DNA of 13,032 bases, taken from positions 1 to 13,032 of the forward strand of contig URDX01000040.1 in assembly GCA_900546695.1 (NCBI GenBank), read 5' to 3'. The translations under genes were made by a program, and so were the position numbers. Below are positions 1-4,956 of this stretch, in pieces (within the stretch, counting starts at the first letter, position 1; every line of letters begins with the position of its first letter). Source of the DNA: an uncultured Eubacteriales bacterium (GTDB taxonomy: Bacteria > Bacillota > Clostridia > Oscillospirales > CAG-272). The notes beneath the pieces are model-generated. The model ran no database searches. It was given only the letters and a program-made list of their open reading frames with translations, and had not been told where the DNA came from.

Positions 1-1
1 A

Positions 2-64
2 CATATTCGCAGCCTGAAGTACAAGGGCCAAGGATACAAATACGCTGATTTCAAACTCTTTTGA
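2..64 (+). CDS. C-terminal tail of an unidentified element gene (partial)
   Basis: The window opens inside a reading frame that runs 20 codons to a TGA at 62-64. The encoded tail (starting HIRSLKYKGQ, ending ADFKLF) is basic and aromatic and looks protein-like, but it is too short to assign to a family. The stop overlaps the -35 box of a candidate promoter that would drive the leader region downstream, which fits a gene boundary here. Another frame cannot be excluded because only 63 bases are visible. Confidence 0.35.
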   Translation, partial: HIRSLKYKGQGYKYADFKLF

Positions 65-90
65 AAAAGCAGTATGGGTACCCTTAGATT
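61..90 (+). promoter_or_regulatory. Candidate promoter for the leader and sigma-like gene
   Basis: TTGAAA at 61-66 and TAGATT at 85-90 are separated by 18 bp. The -35 is good and the -10 matches four of six consensus bases. Transcription would start near 97, just before the first leader hairpin. This is inferred from sequence only. Confidence 0.4.
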
Positions 91-122
91 TCTGCGCCCT
101 TTTTCAGGCAGGCAGCATCGGG

Positions 123-177
123 AGTCCTTTTCGCCAGCGTAGTTGTGTCCCTTGGACCGCAGCAGGCGGAAAGGACT
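123..177 (+). promoter_or_regulatory. 13-bp RNA hairpin masking the leader-peptide ribosome binding site
   Basis: Bases 123-135 (AGTCCTTTTCGCC) pair with 165-177 (GGCGGAAAGGACT) over 13 bp with one G-U pair, leaving a 29-nt loop. The 3' arm contains AAAGGA at 170-175, the ribosome binding site of the 13-codon leader peptide starting at 182, so the folded stem would hide it. Nothing like a U-tract follows, so this is not an intrinsic terminator. Confidence 0.6.
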
Positions 178-181
178 ATTT

Positions 182-223
182 ATGTTACGTCAGTGGCTTT
201 GCTATGTAGCAGCGTATCCGTGA
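182..223 (+). CDS. 13-residue leader peptide MLRQWLCYVAAYP
   Basis: An ATG at 182 follows AAAGGA with a 6-nt spacer, and the frame closes at TGA 221-223. It encodes MLRQWLCYVAAYP. The last codons and the stop fall on the 5' arm (220-238) of the next hairpin, which masks the ribosome binding site of the sigma-like gene at 278. This geometry is that of translational attenuators such as the leaders of erm and cat genes, where a ribosome stalled on the leader opens the stem. I do not recognise this particular peptide. That it is translated and regulatory is inferred from the ribosome binding site and its placement. Confidence 0.55.
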   Translation: MLRQWLCYVAAYP

Positions 224-274
224 TCTCTGAATTTTTGACTTTCAACCCAAATTCAAAAATTCAAAGGAGATCAC
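220..274 (+). promoter_or_regulatory. 19-bp RNA hairpin masking the ribosome binding site of the sigma-like gene
   Basis: Bases 220-227 (GTGATCTC) pair with 267-274 (GAGATCAC), and 228-238 (TGAATTTTTGA) pair with 253-263 (TCAAAAATTCA). All 19 pairs are Watson-Crick, with a 3-nt bulge at 264-266 and a 14-nt loop. The AAAGGAG ribosome binding site at 263-269 lies across the bulge and the outer stem, three bases before the ATG at 278. The folded RNA should therefore block initiation, and a ribosome at the end of the leader peptide would melt the 5' arm. Confidence 0.7.
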
Positions 275-277
275 AAA

Positions 278-793
278 ATGTCAAACATCACAAACCTAAA
301 GAACTACTCGTCCTTTGTGAAGGAATGCCGTTTCTTTTACTGCCAAACTGTATTTGATGGTGATTGGGATGGCAGAGAAAAATTCATAGTTTCCTCAGAC
401 ACAACTGAAAATGAGCTGTGGATGAAGTATCCAGAGATAATGAAGGCTTTGTCTCCTTGCATGTTCTGTAACGCTGCTTGCGGAGATATTTATGCAGAAA
501 GCCTCAAGAACATAAACAAGTTTAGAAAACGGAGCTCAAATACGATTGATTTTGGAGCAATTGAGGTTTTAGAAGATCAGATGGACATTGAGGCACCCGA
601 ATTGGGCATAAGACTGATCTTATCAGAGGTGCTATCCGTTTGTACTCCACTTCAACGTGAACGTATTCAAAAATACTACATTGAAGGAATGTCTCTAAGC
701 GAAATAGCTGAAGGCAAGAATATTTCTACTGTTCAGCAATCCATAGATGCAGGAATTAAGAAAATGAAAAATTTTTTTGGAGTAGACCCATAA
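278..793 (+). CDS. Sigma-70 region 4-like transcriptional regulator of the mobile element
   Basis: A 171-residue protein. Residues about 122-167 (around LQRERIQKYYIEGMSLSEIA) form the helix-turn-helix typical of sigma-70 region 4 and of the small sigma-like regulators found near the recombination end of Tn916-family elements. The N-terminal two thirds is not recognisable as sigma region 2, so it may be a regulator rather than a true sigma factor. It contains a cysteine cluster, C61, C64 and C68 (CMFCNAAC), plus C22, which could bind metal or sense redox state; that is inference. The ATG at 278 is set by AAAGGAG at 263-269, which lies inside a 19-bp hairpin, so expression is probably controlled at translation. 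An overlapping frame from about 145 looks spurious. The PemK-like gene follows 92 bases later, probably in the same transcript. Confidence 0.7.
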   Translation: MSNITNLKNYSSFVKECRFFYCQTVFDGDWDGREKFIVSSDTTENELWMKYPEIMKALSPCMFCNAACGDIYAESLKNINKFRKRSSNTIDFGAIEVLEDQMDIEAPELGIRLILSEVLSVCTPLQRERIQKYYIEGMSLSEIAEGKNISTVQQSIDAGIKKMKNFFGVDP

Positions 794-797
794 AAAC

Positions 798-839
798 ACC
801 CCTTCTAATTCCTTACTTAGTGAAAGGGTATTTCAAGCT
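798..839 (+). terminator. Weak hairpin after the sigma-like gene
   Basis: ACCCCTTC (798-805) and GAAAGGGT (832-839) can pair over 8 positions with one mismatch around a 26-nt loop, followed by ATTTC rather than a clean U-tract. At best it is a weak or partial terminator, leaving the downstream PemK-like gene in the same transcript. The motif CTTACTTA recurs twice in this gap. Confidence 0.25.
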
Positions 840-885
840 ATCCGGATAAGCGTTCCCTTACTTAATCTTGAAAGGAACAAATGAA

Positions 886-1482
886 ATGAACGAAGAGAAA
901 AAAGTAAAATATGGAGAAATCTATTTCTATGATTTCGGCGAGCATGAAGGCTCCATTCAAAATGGCCTACGTCCGGCAGTCGTCATACAAGATAATAAGC
1001 TAAATGATCATGGCCCAACGACGATCATTGCCGCCATTACTTCAGTAACAAAAAAGCTATACCTCCCTTCACATATTTTGATTGGTGAACAGTTTGGGCT
1101 CACAAAGCCGTCAATGATTCTTCTTGAGCAAGTTGCTTGTGTGAATCAGAAAGATCTTGGGAACTTTGTGGGAGCCATCAACAACGAGAAAATAAAGCGT
1201 GCAATCCGTTGCGGACTGAAAAAAACATTTGGATTGTGGGATTATGCACCGCGCGGAGACGCAGATGTTAGATGTTTGTGCCCCAAATGCTTGCAGGACT
1301 ATATTCACTCCAACAAATATATTGTGAAAAGGCTCGATCCGTTTGCCGCTGCCAAAGAGCAGTGTGACAAGTGTGATTCCAATGGATACGACTATATCCT
1401 TATTCCCCGCAAGGTCGAATTGAAAGATCAAATGTGTAAATCTCAAATTCGCACATTTGAGATGGAGGCAGCAAATGAATAA
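886..1482 (+). CDS. PemK/MazF-family protein with C-terminal zinc-finger-like tail
   Basis: A 198-residue protein. Residues about 8-110 match the PemK/MazF endoribonuclease toxin fold: GEIYFYDFG near the start, the GLRPAVVIQ strand (27-35) with the conserved arginine, a TTIIAAITS strand and the late motif SMILLEQVACV (76-86). Beyond the usual MazF length (about 110-120 residues) comes a cysteine-rich tail with C132-x2-C135 and C160-x2-C163, plus C130, a likely zinc-binding module. No antitoxin-like gene lies upstream, so this is probably an accessory element protein and not a standard toxin-antitoxin pair. The ATG at 886 is preferred because AAAGGA at 871-876 sits 9 nt ahead; a TTG at 868 lies upstream of that site. 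The stop overlaps the next small gene by 8 bases, implying coupled translation. Confidence 0.72.
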   Translation: MNEEKKVKYGEIYFYDFGEHEGSIQNGLRPAVVIQDNKLNDHGPTTIIAAITSVTKKLYLPSHILIGEQFGLTKPSMILLEQVACVNQKDLGNFVGAINNEKIKRAIRCGLKKTFGLWDYAPRGDADVRCLCPKCLQDYIHSNKYIVKRLDPFAAAKEQCDKCDSNGYDYILIPRKVELKDQMCKSQIRTFEMEAANE

Positions 1483-1636
1483 GCTAAATGCAGTCAGAAT
1501 AATCACCTATCCCCAAAACGTTGGAACCACAACTACCGGGTTGCTCCATAAGCAAAGAGGCTGCATTTATAGCAAATCACAGGATGAATACTATGCGGGA
1601 AAAGAGGCGCGACATGGAAAAATTGTATACGCGTAG
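1475..1636 (+). CDS. 53-residue small protein of the recombination module
   Basis: ATG at 1475 is preceded by GGAGG with a 6-nt spacer, one of the best ribosome binding sites in the element, and the frame is open to TAG at 1634-1636. The start lies inside the end of the PemK-like gene (8-base overlap) and the end overlaps the xis gene by 23 bases, the packing expected of a translationally coupled operon. The 53-residue product begins MNKLNAVRII, contains a TTTT run near residues 18-21 and is moderately basic, with no transmembrane segment and no domain I recognise. It is short enough to be missed by length-filtered gene calling. A function in excision or regulation is only a guess from position. 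Confidence 0.6.
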   Translation: MNKLNAVRIITYPQNVGTTTTGLLHKQRGCIYSKSQDEYYAGKEARHGKIVYA

Positions 1637-1841
1637 AGAAGCAGCCTCTATGCTTGGTATAAGCCTAACATCGCTTGATACCGCAAGAAACACGGGTGCT
1701 ATTGCCTTTATTCAATACGTTCCAAATGGCAGCGTCTTCTTTACAGAAGAAGCTCTCCAGGAATATATAGCAAAACACACATACCAAGCGAAGCCTGAAG
1801 AACGACGGGTGACATACCGAAAACCGTGGGCACATAAGTAG
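1614..1841 (+). CDS. xis: Excisionase-type helix-turn-helix DNA-binding protein
   Basis: A 75-residue protein beginning MEKLYTRREAASMLGISL, the winged-helix/MerR-like start typical of excisionases and HTH_17 proteins, followed by residues on the wing (FIQYVPNGSVFFTEEALQEYI). Such recombination directionality factors bind near the attachment site and bias the adjacent integrase towards excision. The gene lies 48 bases ahead of int, as in Tn916. The start at 1614 is chosen because AGAGG lies 6 nt upstream and the protein then begins where the family does. An in-frame ATG at 1593 with AGGA upstream is possible and would add seven residues. The start overlaps the preceding 53-residue gene. The basic C-terminus (EERRVTYRKPWAHK) is unusual in composition but not unusual for the family. 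Confidence 0.75.
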   Translation: MEKLYTRREAASMLGISLTSLDTARNTGAIAFIQYVPNGSVFFTEEALQEYIAKHTYQAKPEERRVTYRKPWAHK

Positions 1842-1889
1842 TTGTTCCGTTTCAGTGTTATTGGATCGTCTCAATGAAAGGAGAGCACA

Positions 1890-3107
1890 ATGCCAAGAAA
1901 AAAGAAAGTAATTCCTGAATACGGAACTTGTATAAGAAAAGGAATTGAGTATTATCGGACAAGAATTGTTGACTCTGACGGTAAACGTGTTTCGCTCTAT
2001 GCCAGACCCCCCGAGGAGTTGTATGAAAAGGTACAAGAGGCTGAACGGCTTATTGCGGAAGCATCTTTTAGAAAAGAGAATCCGACAGTCAACGAATACT
2101 GTGAAAAATGGTTGTTGATTCAAAAAGGTCGTCTCAGAACCACCACATACACGGACTATAAGTGGAAGGTTAAAAAGTATATCCAGAAACCGCTCGGAAA
2201 CAAATATATGACCGATGTAATCCCGGATGACATAAATCTCGCTATACTTCCCGCGTTAAGTATGTCGGAATCCGTATATCGCTCAACGCAGATGCTATAT
2301 AAACTGATTTTCACAGCGGCAGAAGATAGCAACGTCATAAAAAAATCCCCCTGTTCAAAGCTATCAGCTAAGGGAGGAAAACCGCAGAAAGTCAAAAAAG
2401 CATTGTCTGATGAACAAGTCGAGAAGTTACTAACGGCAATTAAAGATCTGCCGCCATATGTGTTTGTTATGATAGGATTGTATTGTAGGTTAAGGCGTGA
2501 AGAGATTCTCGCACTTCAATGGGATTGTGTCTTTCTGGATGTCCCAGCCCTGTATTTGTCTGTAAAAAGAGCGTGGCATACAGAGCACAATCGTCCGGCA
2601 ATACTGGATGAGCTGAAAACAAGTGCAGCCAAAAGAGATATACCCATACCTCCGCCGTTAGCTGATTGCCTTAAAGAAGTAAAGGCAAAGAGCCAATCTC
2701 CATTTGTGGTCGCAAACAGAGATGGTGAGCCTCTTTCCCACACTCAGTTCCAACGCGTCTGGAAGTATATAGTGACAAGGAGCAATAAGGAACGCACCTA
2801 CGTGAGGTATGTGAACGGTCAAAAAATCAAGCACACAGTCACACCGGTTCTCGGTGAAAAGGCTCCTCATAATGGCACGGTGGTGTACAGCTTGGATTTT
2901 CAAGTGACGCCGCACCAGTTGAGGCATACATATATCACGAACCTGATATATGCTAGGGTAGATCCCAAAACTGTTCAGTACCTGGCCGGTCATGAAAACA
3001 GCAAAATTACAATGGACATATATGCTAAGGTGAAATACAACAGCCCCGATGCGCTGTCCACCATTGTAAATAACGCATTCAACAACATGTACGCGAAAGC
3101 GGAGTAA
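1890..3107 (+). CDS. int: Tyrosine site-specific integrase, Tn916 type
   Basis: A 405-residue tyrosine recombinase that integrates and excises the element. The N-terminal AT-rich-DNA (arm) binding region (about 1-60) is followed by a SAM-like core-binding domain (about 65-150) and the catalytic domain. Catalytic residues are visible: R202 in YCRLRREEILALQW, K243 in the beta-hairpin (ELKTSAAKR), H342 and R345 in PHQLRHTY, H368 in AGHEN and the nucleophile Y378 in MDIYAKV. All six are present, so the enzyme appears intact. Position 200, usually glycine in GLRRGE, is arginine here. The length equals that of Tn916 Int. AAAGGAG sits 6 nt before the ATG. It closes the xis-int pair and faces the element end, as expected for the terminal gene. 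Confidence 0.92.
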   Translation: MPRKKKVIPEYGTCIRKGIEYYRTRIVDSDGKRVSLYARPPEELYEKVQEAERLIAEASFRKENPTVNEYCEKWLLIQKGRLRTTTYTDYKWKVKKYIQKPLGNKYMTDVIPDDINLAILPALSMSESVYRSTQMLYKLIFTAAEDSNVIKKSPCSKLSAKGGKPQKVKKALSDEQVEKLLTAIKDLPPYVFVMIGLYCRLRREEILALQWDCVFLDVPALYLSVKRAWHTEHNRPAILDELKTSAAKRDIPIPPPLADCLKEVKAKSQSPFVVANRDGEPLSHTQFQRVWKYIVTRSNKERTYVRYVNGQKIKHTVTPVLGEKAPHNGTVVYSLDFQVTPHQLRHTYITNLIYARVDPKTVQYLAGHENSKITMDIYAKVKYNSPDALSTIVNNAFNNMYAKAE

Positions 3108-3116
3108 CCTGTTGAG

Positions 3117-3136
3117 GAGCCGAATAATATCGGCTC
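3117..3136 (+). terminator. Probable weak terminator after int
   Basis: GAGCCGA (3117-3123) and TCGGCTC (3130-3136) form a perfect 7-bp stem with a 6-nt loop, 10 bases past the int stop. It is followed by ATCTTCTTGTCTCTT, pyrimidine-rich but not a solid U-run, so termination may be partial. Confidence 0.45.
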
Positions 3137-3149
3137 ATCTTCTTGTCTC

Positions 3150-3178
3150 TTGAAAAAACAATCAGCTTGTGCTATATT
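3150..3178 (+). promoter_or_regulatory. Outward-facing promoter at the element end
   Basis: TTGAAA (3150-3155) and TATATT (3173-3178) are separated by exactly 17 bp. Transcription would start near 3185 and run out of the element to the strong terminator at 3372-3395, giving an RNA of about 210 nt with no convincing reading frame. Confidence 0.5.
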
Positions 3179-3183
3179 ATAAA

Positions 3184-3247
3184 AACCTAAGGGAAACAAG
3201 CACCATACGAGAACTGGAGCTTCACGGGGACAACCTAAGGGACAACC
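3184..3247 (+). repeat. Short direct repeats, candidate integrase arm-type sites
   Basis: AACCTAAGGGA occurs at 3184-3194 and again at 3232-3242. The second copy is embedded in a further repeat, GGGACAACC at 3227-3235 and 3239-3247. A related inverted copy (AACCCTTA) is at 3257-3264. Repeats of this size just beyond int are where Tn916-type integrases bind through their N-terminal arm domain. The role is inferred from position. Confidence 0.4.
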
Positions 3248-3371
3248 CAATGGCATAACCCTTAAAAACCTTGATAAATAAAGGATTTTGGAGTCTAAAA
3301 CTTTCAGAAGTACGGTCTCAAAGCCGCTCGTCGCGCACCTCAGTTCTCCAAGAGATAAATTTATATATCTC

Positions 3372-3399
3372 AAGCACTCGCTCCCGCGGGTGCTTTTCT
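3372..3399 (+). terminator. Strong rho-independent terminator at the junction
   Basis: AAGCACTCGC (3372-3381) pairs with GCGGGTGCTT (3386-3395) around a TCCC loop, 10 bp with one G-U pair, followed by TTTCTTTTTTTC. It must end a plus-strand transcript: either the RNA from the outward promoter at 3150 or, before insertion, a chromosomal gene whose 3' end was split by the element. Confidence 0.75.
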
Positions 3400-3550
3400 T
3401 TTTTTCGATTTTCCCCTTTTCTCGGTGTGTCTCTTCTTTTGATGTGTTTATTTCGATACAGTTATTCTTTCGACCTTTCTCTCTGCACCTTTTCAGCAGT
3501 GCATTTACTTACGGATATGCGCATGCCCATTCCCGTGACTGCACAAATAG

Positions 3551-3584
3551 AAAAGCCCGCTGCCGCCGAAAGGCGGTAACGGGC
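3551..3584 (-). terminator. Terminator of the lepA-hemW operon
   Basis: On the minus strand a 13-position stem (GCCCGTTACCGCC with GGCGGCAGCGGGC; one mismatch, one G-U) closes a 4-nt loop and is followed by TTTTCTATTTG. It lies about 160 bases past the hemW stop. Confidence 0.7.
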
Positions 3585-3742
3585 AAAATCAAATATATAA
3601 TGCAAATTTCCGCACGCAAAGAAAACAGACCGTGCTTGCGAGGAATGTTCATATGAGCAAGAAACGCGCTGCACATATGCGAAAAATCTGCGCATAAAGG
3701 AAACATCTGCACGCGCACAAAGGTTGCTGTGCGGCTGTGCTG

Positions 3743-4927
3743 TCATGCTCTTTTCCCGCTTGCCTCGCCGACGGCGATATCGCCGTCAAAATCAAGCAGG
3801 TCGGAGAGGATATAGCTGCTGACGAACATTCCCTCGGGGGTGAGGAAAACTCTGCCGTCCTCGCGCTTCATATATCCGCCCTTTTCGTACTGCGGCAGAC
3901 GTGAGCCGTAGAGTGCGTCAAAATCGCGTCCGAACAACTCGCGGAATTCGCCGAGGTCGATACCGTACGATGTGCGCAGGCGGAGCATCACGTACTCACC
4001 TATGCGGTCGTTCGGACCGACGGTATACTGCTCATCAATGATATCATAGCTGCGCTCGGGGTGCTCCATAGCGCTGATATACCGCTCGGTATCGCGGCGG
4101 AACGAGAAGCGGCATGAGCCGAGATAGGAATGCGCGCCCGGACCGAGTCCGAGATATTCTCCCGGCTGCCAGTACCTGATATTATGGCGGCATGCGTAGC
4201 CGTCGCGGGCAAAGTTGCTTATCTCATACTGATTATACCCGCGAGAAGCGAACAGGTCTATCGAGTCAAGGTACATATCCGCGACCGTATCGTCGTCGGG
4301 CAGTGCGAGCTTATGACGATTGCGCGCCATGGGCGTTCCGTCCTCGAGCTTGAGGCAGTAAAACGAGATGTGCTCGGGGTCGAGATCGGTCACCGCATCG
4401 AGCGTATCACGCAAGCTGTCGGGCGTTTGCAGCGGGATGCCGTACATGATATCGAAATTGATATTATCAAAGCCCGCGCGGCGCGCGTCGTTATAGCATA
4501 AGACCGCGTCGTTCCATGTATGTATGCGCGAGAGCTCGTGCAGCTCCGCATCGGAGGCAGACTGAACGCCTATCGAAAGACGGTTGACCCCTGCCTTGCG
4601 GCACTTTTTGAGCTTCGACATATCGGCTGTCGCGGGGTTGCACTCCATGCTCACCTCCGCGCTGCGTGAGACGTTGAAATTCTCGTACACGCAGTCAAGC
4701 AGCGTCGTCAGCTGCTCGGTCGGCAGAACGGTAGGCGTACCGCCGCCGATGTAAACGCTGTCTATCTCTCTGCCGCGCAGCGACGGAGCGTAATCCTCCA
4801 TATGCAGCGCCATGGCGTTGATAAACCTCTCATAGTCCGACTCGCCCGCATTCGAGTAAAAGTCGCAGTAGGCGCACTTACTCATACAGAACGGGATATG
4901 GAGATAAAGACCTATTTTGTTTTCCAT
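3743..4927 (-). CDS. hemW: Heme chaperone HemW, radical SAM protein
   Basis: A 394-residue HemW, formerly annotated as oxygen-independent coproporphyrinogen III oxidase-like. HemW binds heme and delivers it to respiratory or heme enzymes; it lacks true HemN activity. The radical SAM cluster is C14-x3-C18-x2-C21 in HIPFCMSKCAYCDF, and the extra cysteine of HemN two residues beyond is absent, which supports HemW. Other marks are GGGTPTVL (61-68), ECNPAT and the RLSIGVQSASD segment, with a C-terminal HemN-type winged-helix domain. The ATG at 4927 is preferred because AAAGGATG lies upstream and the protein then begins with the canonical strand; an open frame extends to 5095 but overlaps lepA. It follows lepA by 29 bases in one operon, a pairing common in Firmicutes. 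Confidence 0.92.
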   Translation of the reverse strand: MENKIGLYLHIPFCMSKCAYCDFYSNAGESDYERFINAMALHMEDYAPSLRGREIDSVYIGGGTPTVLPTEQLTTLLDCVYENFNVSRSAEVSMECNPATADMSKLKKCRKAGVNRLSIGVQSASDAELHELSRIHTWNDAVLCYNDARRAGFDNINFDIMYGIPLQTPDSLRDTLDAVTDLDPEHISFYCLKLEDGTPMARNRHKLALPDDDTVADMYLDSIDLFASRGYNQYEISNFARDGYACRHNIRYWQPGEYLGLGPGAHSYLGSCRFSFRRDTERYISAMEHPERSYDIIDEQYTVGPNDRIGEYVMLRLRTSYGIDLGEFRELFGRDFDALYGSRLPQYEKGGYMKREDGRVFLTPEGMFVSSYILSDLLDFDGDIAVGEASGKRA

Positions 4928-4956
4928 ACTGTCACATCCTTTTGACACGGGCGGGA

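Larger units (their letters stand above)
3108..3742. other. Gene-free junction between element and chromosome
   Basis: This 635-base interval holds the int terminator, an outward promoter, the direct repeats, an 8-bp inverted pair (GAGAACTG at 3209-3216 with CAGTTCTC at 3341-3348), a 6-bp AT-rich hairpin (3352-3371), a strong plus-strand terminator and the hemW terminator. The element-chromosome junction should lie between about 3245 and 3372, where AT-rich sequence gives way to chromosomal composition. I searched for a tRNA 3' end (T-loop GTTCRA and CCA) on both strands and found none. In 3400-3550 and 3590-3742 I see nothing beyond pyrimidine-rich or unstructured sequence. Confidence 0.5.

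Noticed and set aside
228..263. Hairpin 228-263 as an intrinsic terminator
   Set aside because: It is followed by AAAGGAG and a start codon and not by a U-run; the pairing extends outwards and fits ribosome binding site masking better.
145..357. 70-codon frame from 145 overlapping the sigma-like gene
   Set aside because: Its start lies in a hairpin loop without a ribosome binding site and it overlaps the better-supported leader peptide and the sigma-like gene.
3250..3372. tRNA 3' end as the integration target
   Set aside because: No T-loop GTTCRA-like sequence, acceptor pairing or CCA was found on either strand.
3271..3656. Two overlapping plus-strand frames of 102 and 122 codons at the junction
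   Set aside because: Both read straight through a strong terminator hairpin and T-run, and the products are Phe/Ser-rich nonsense.
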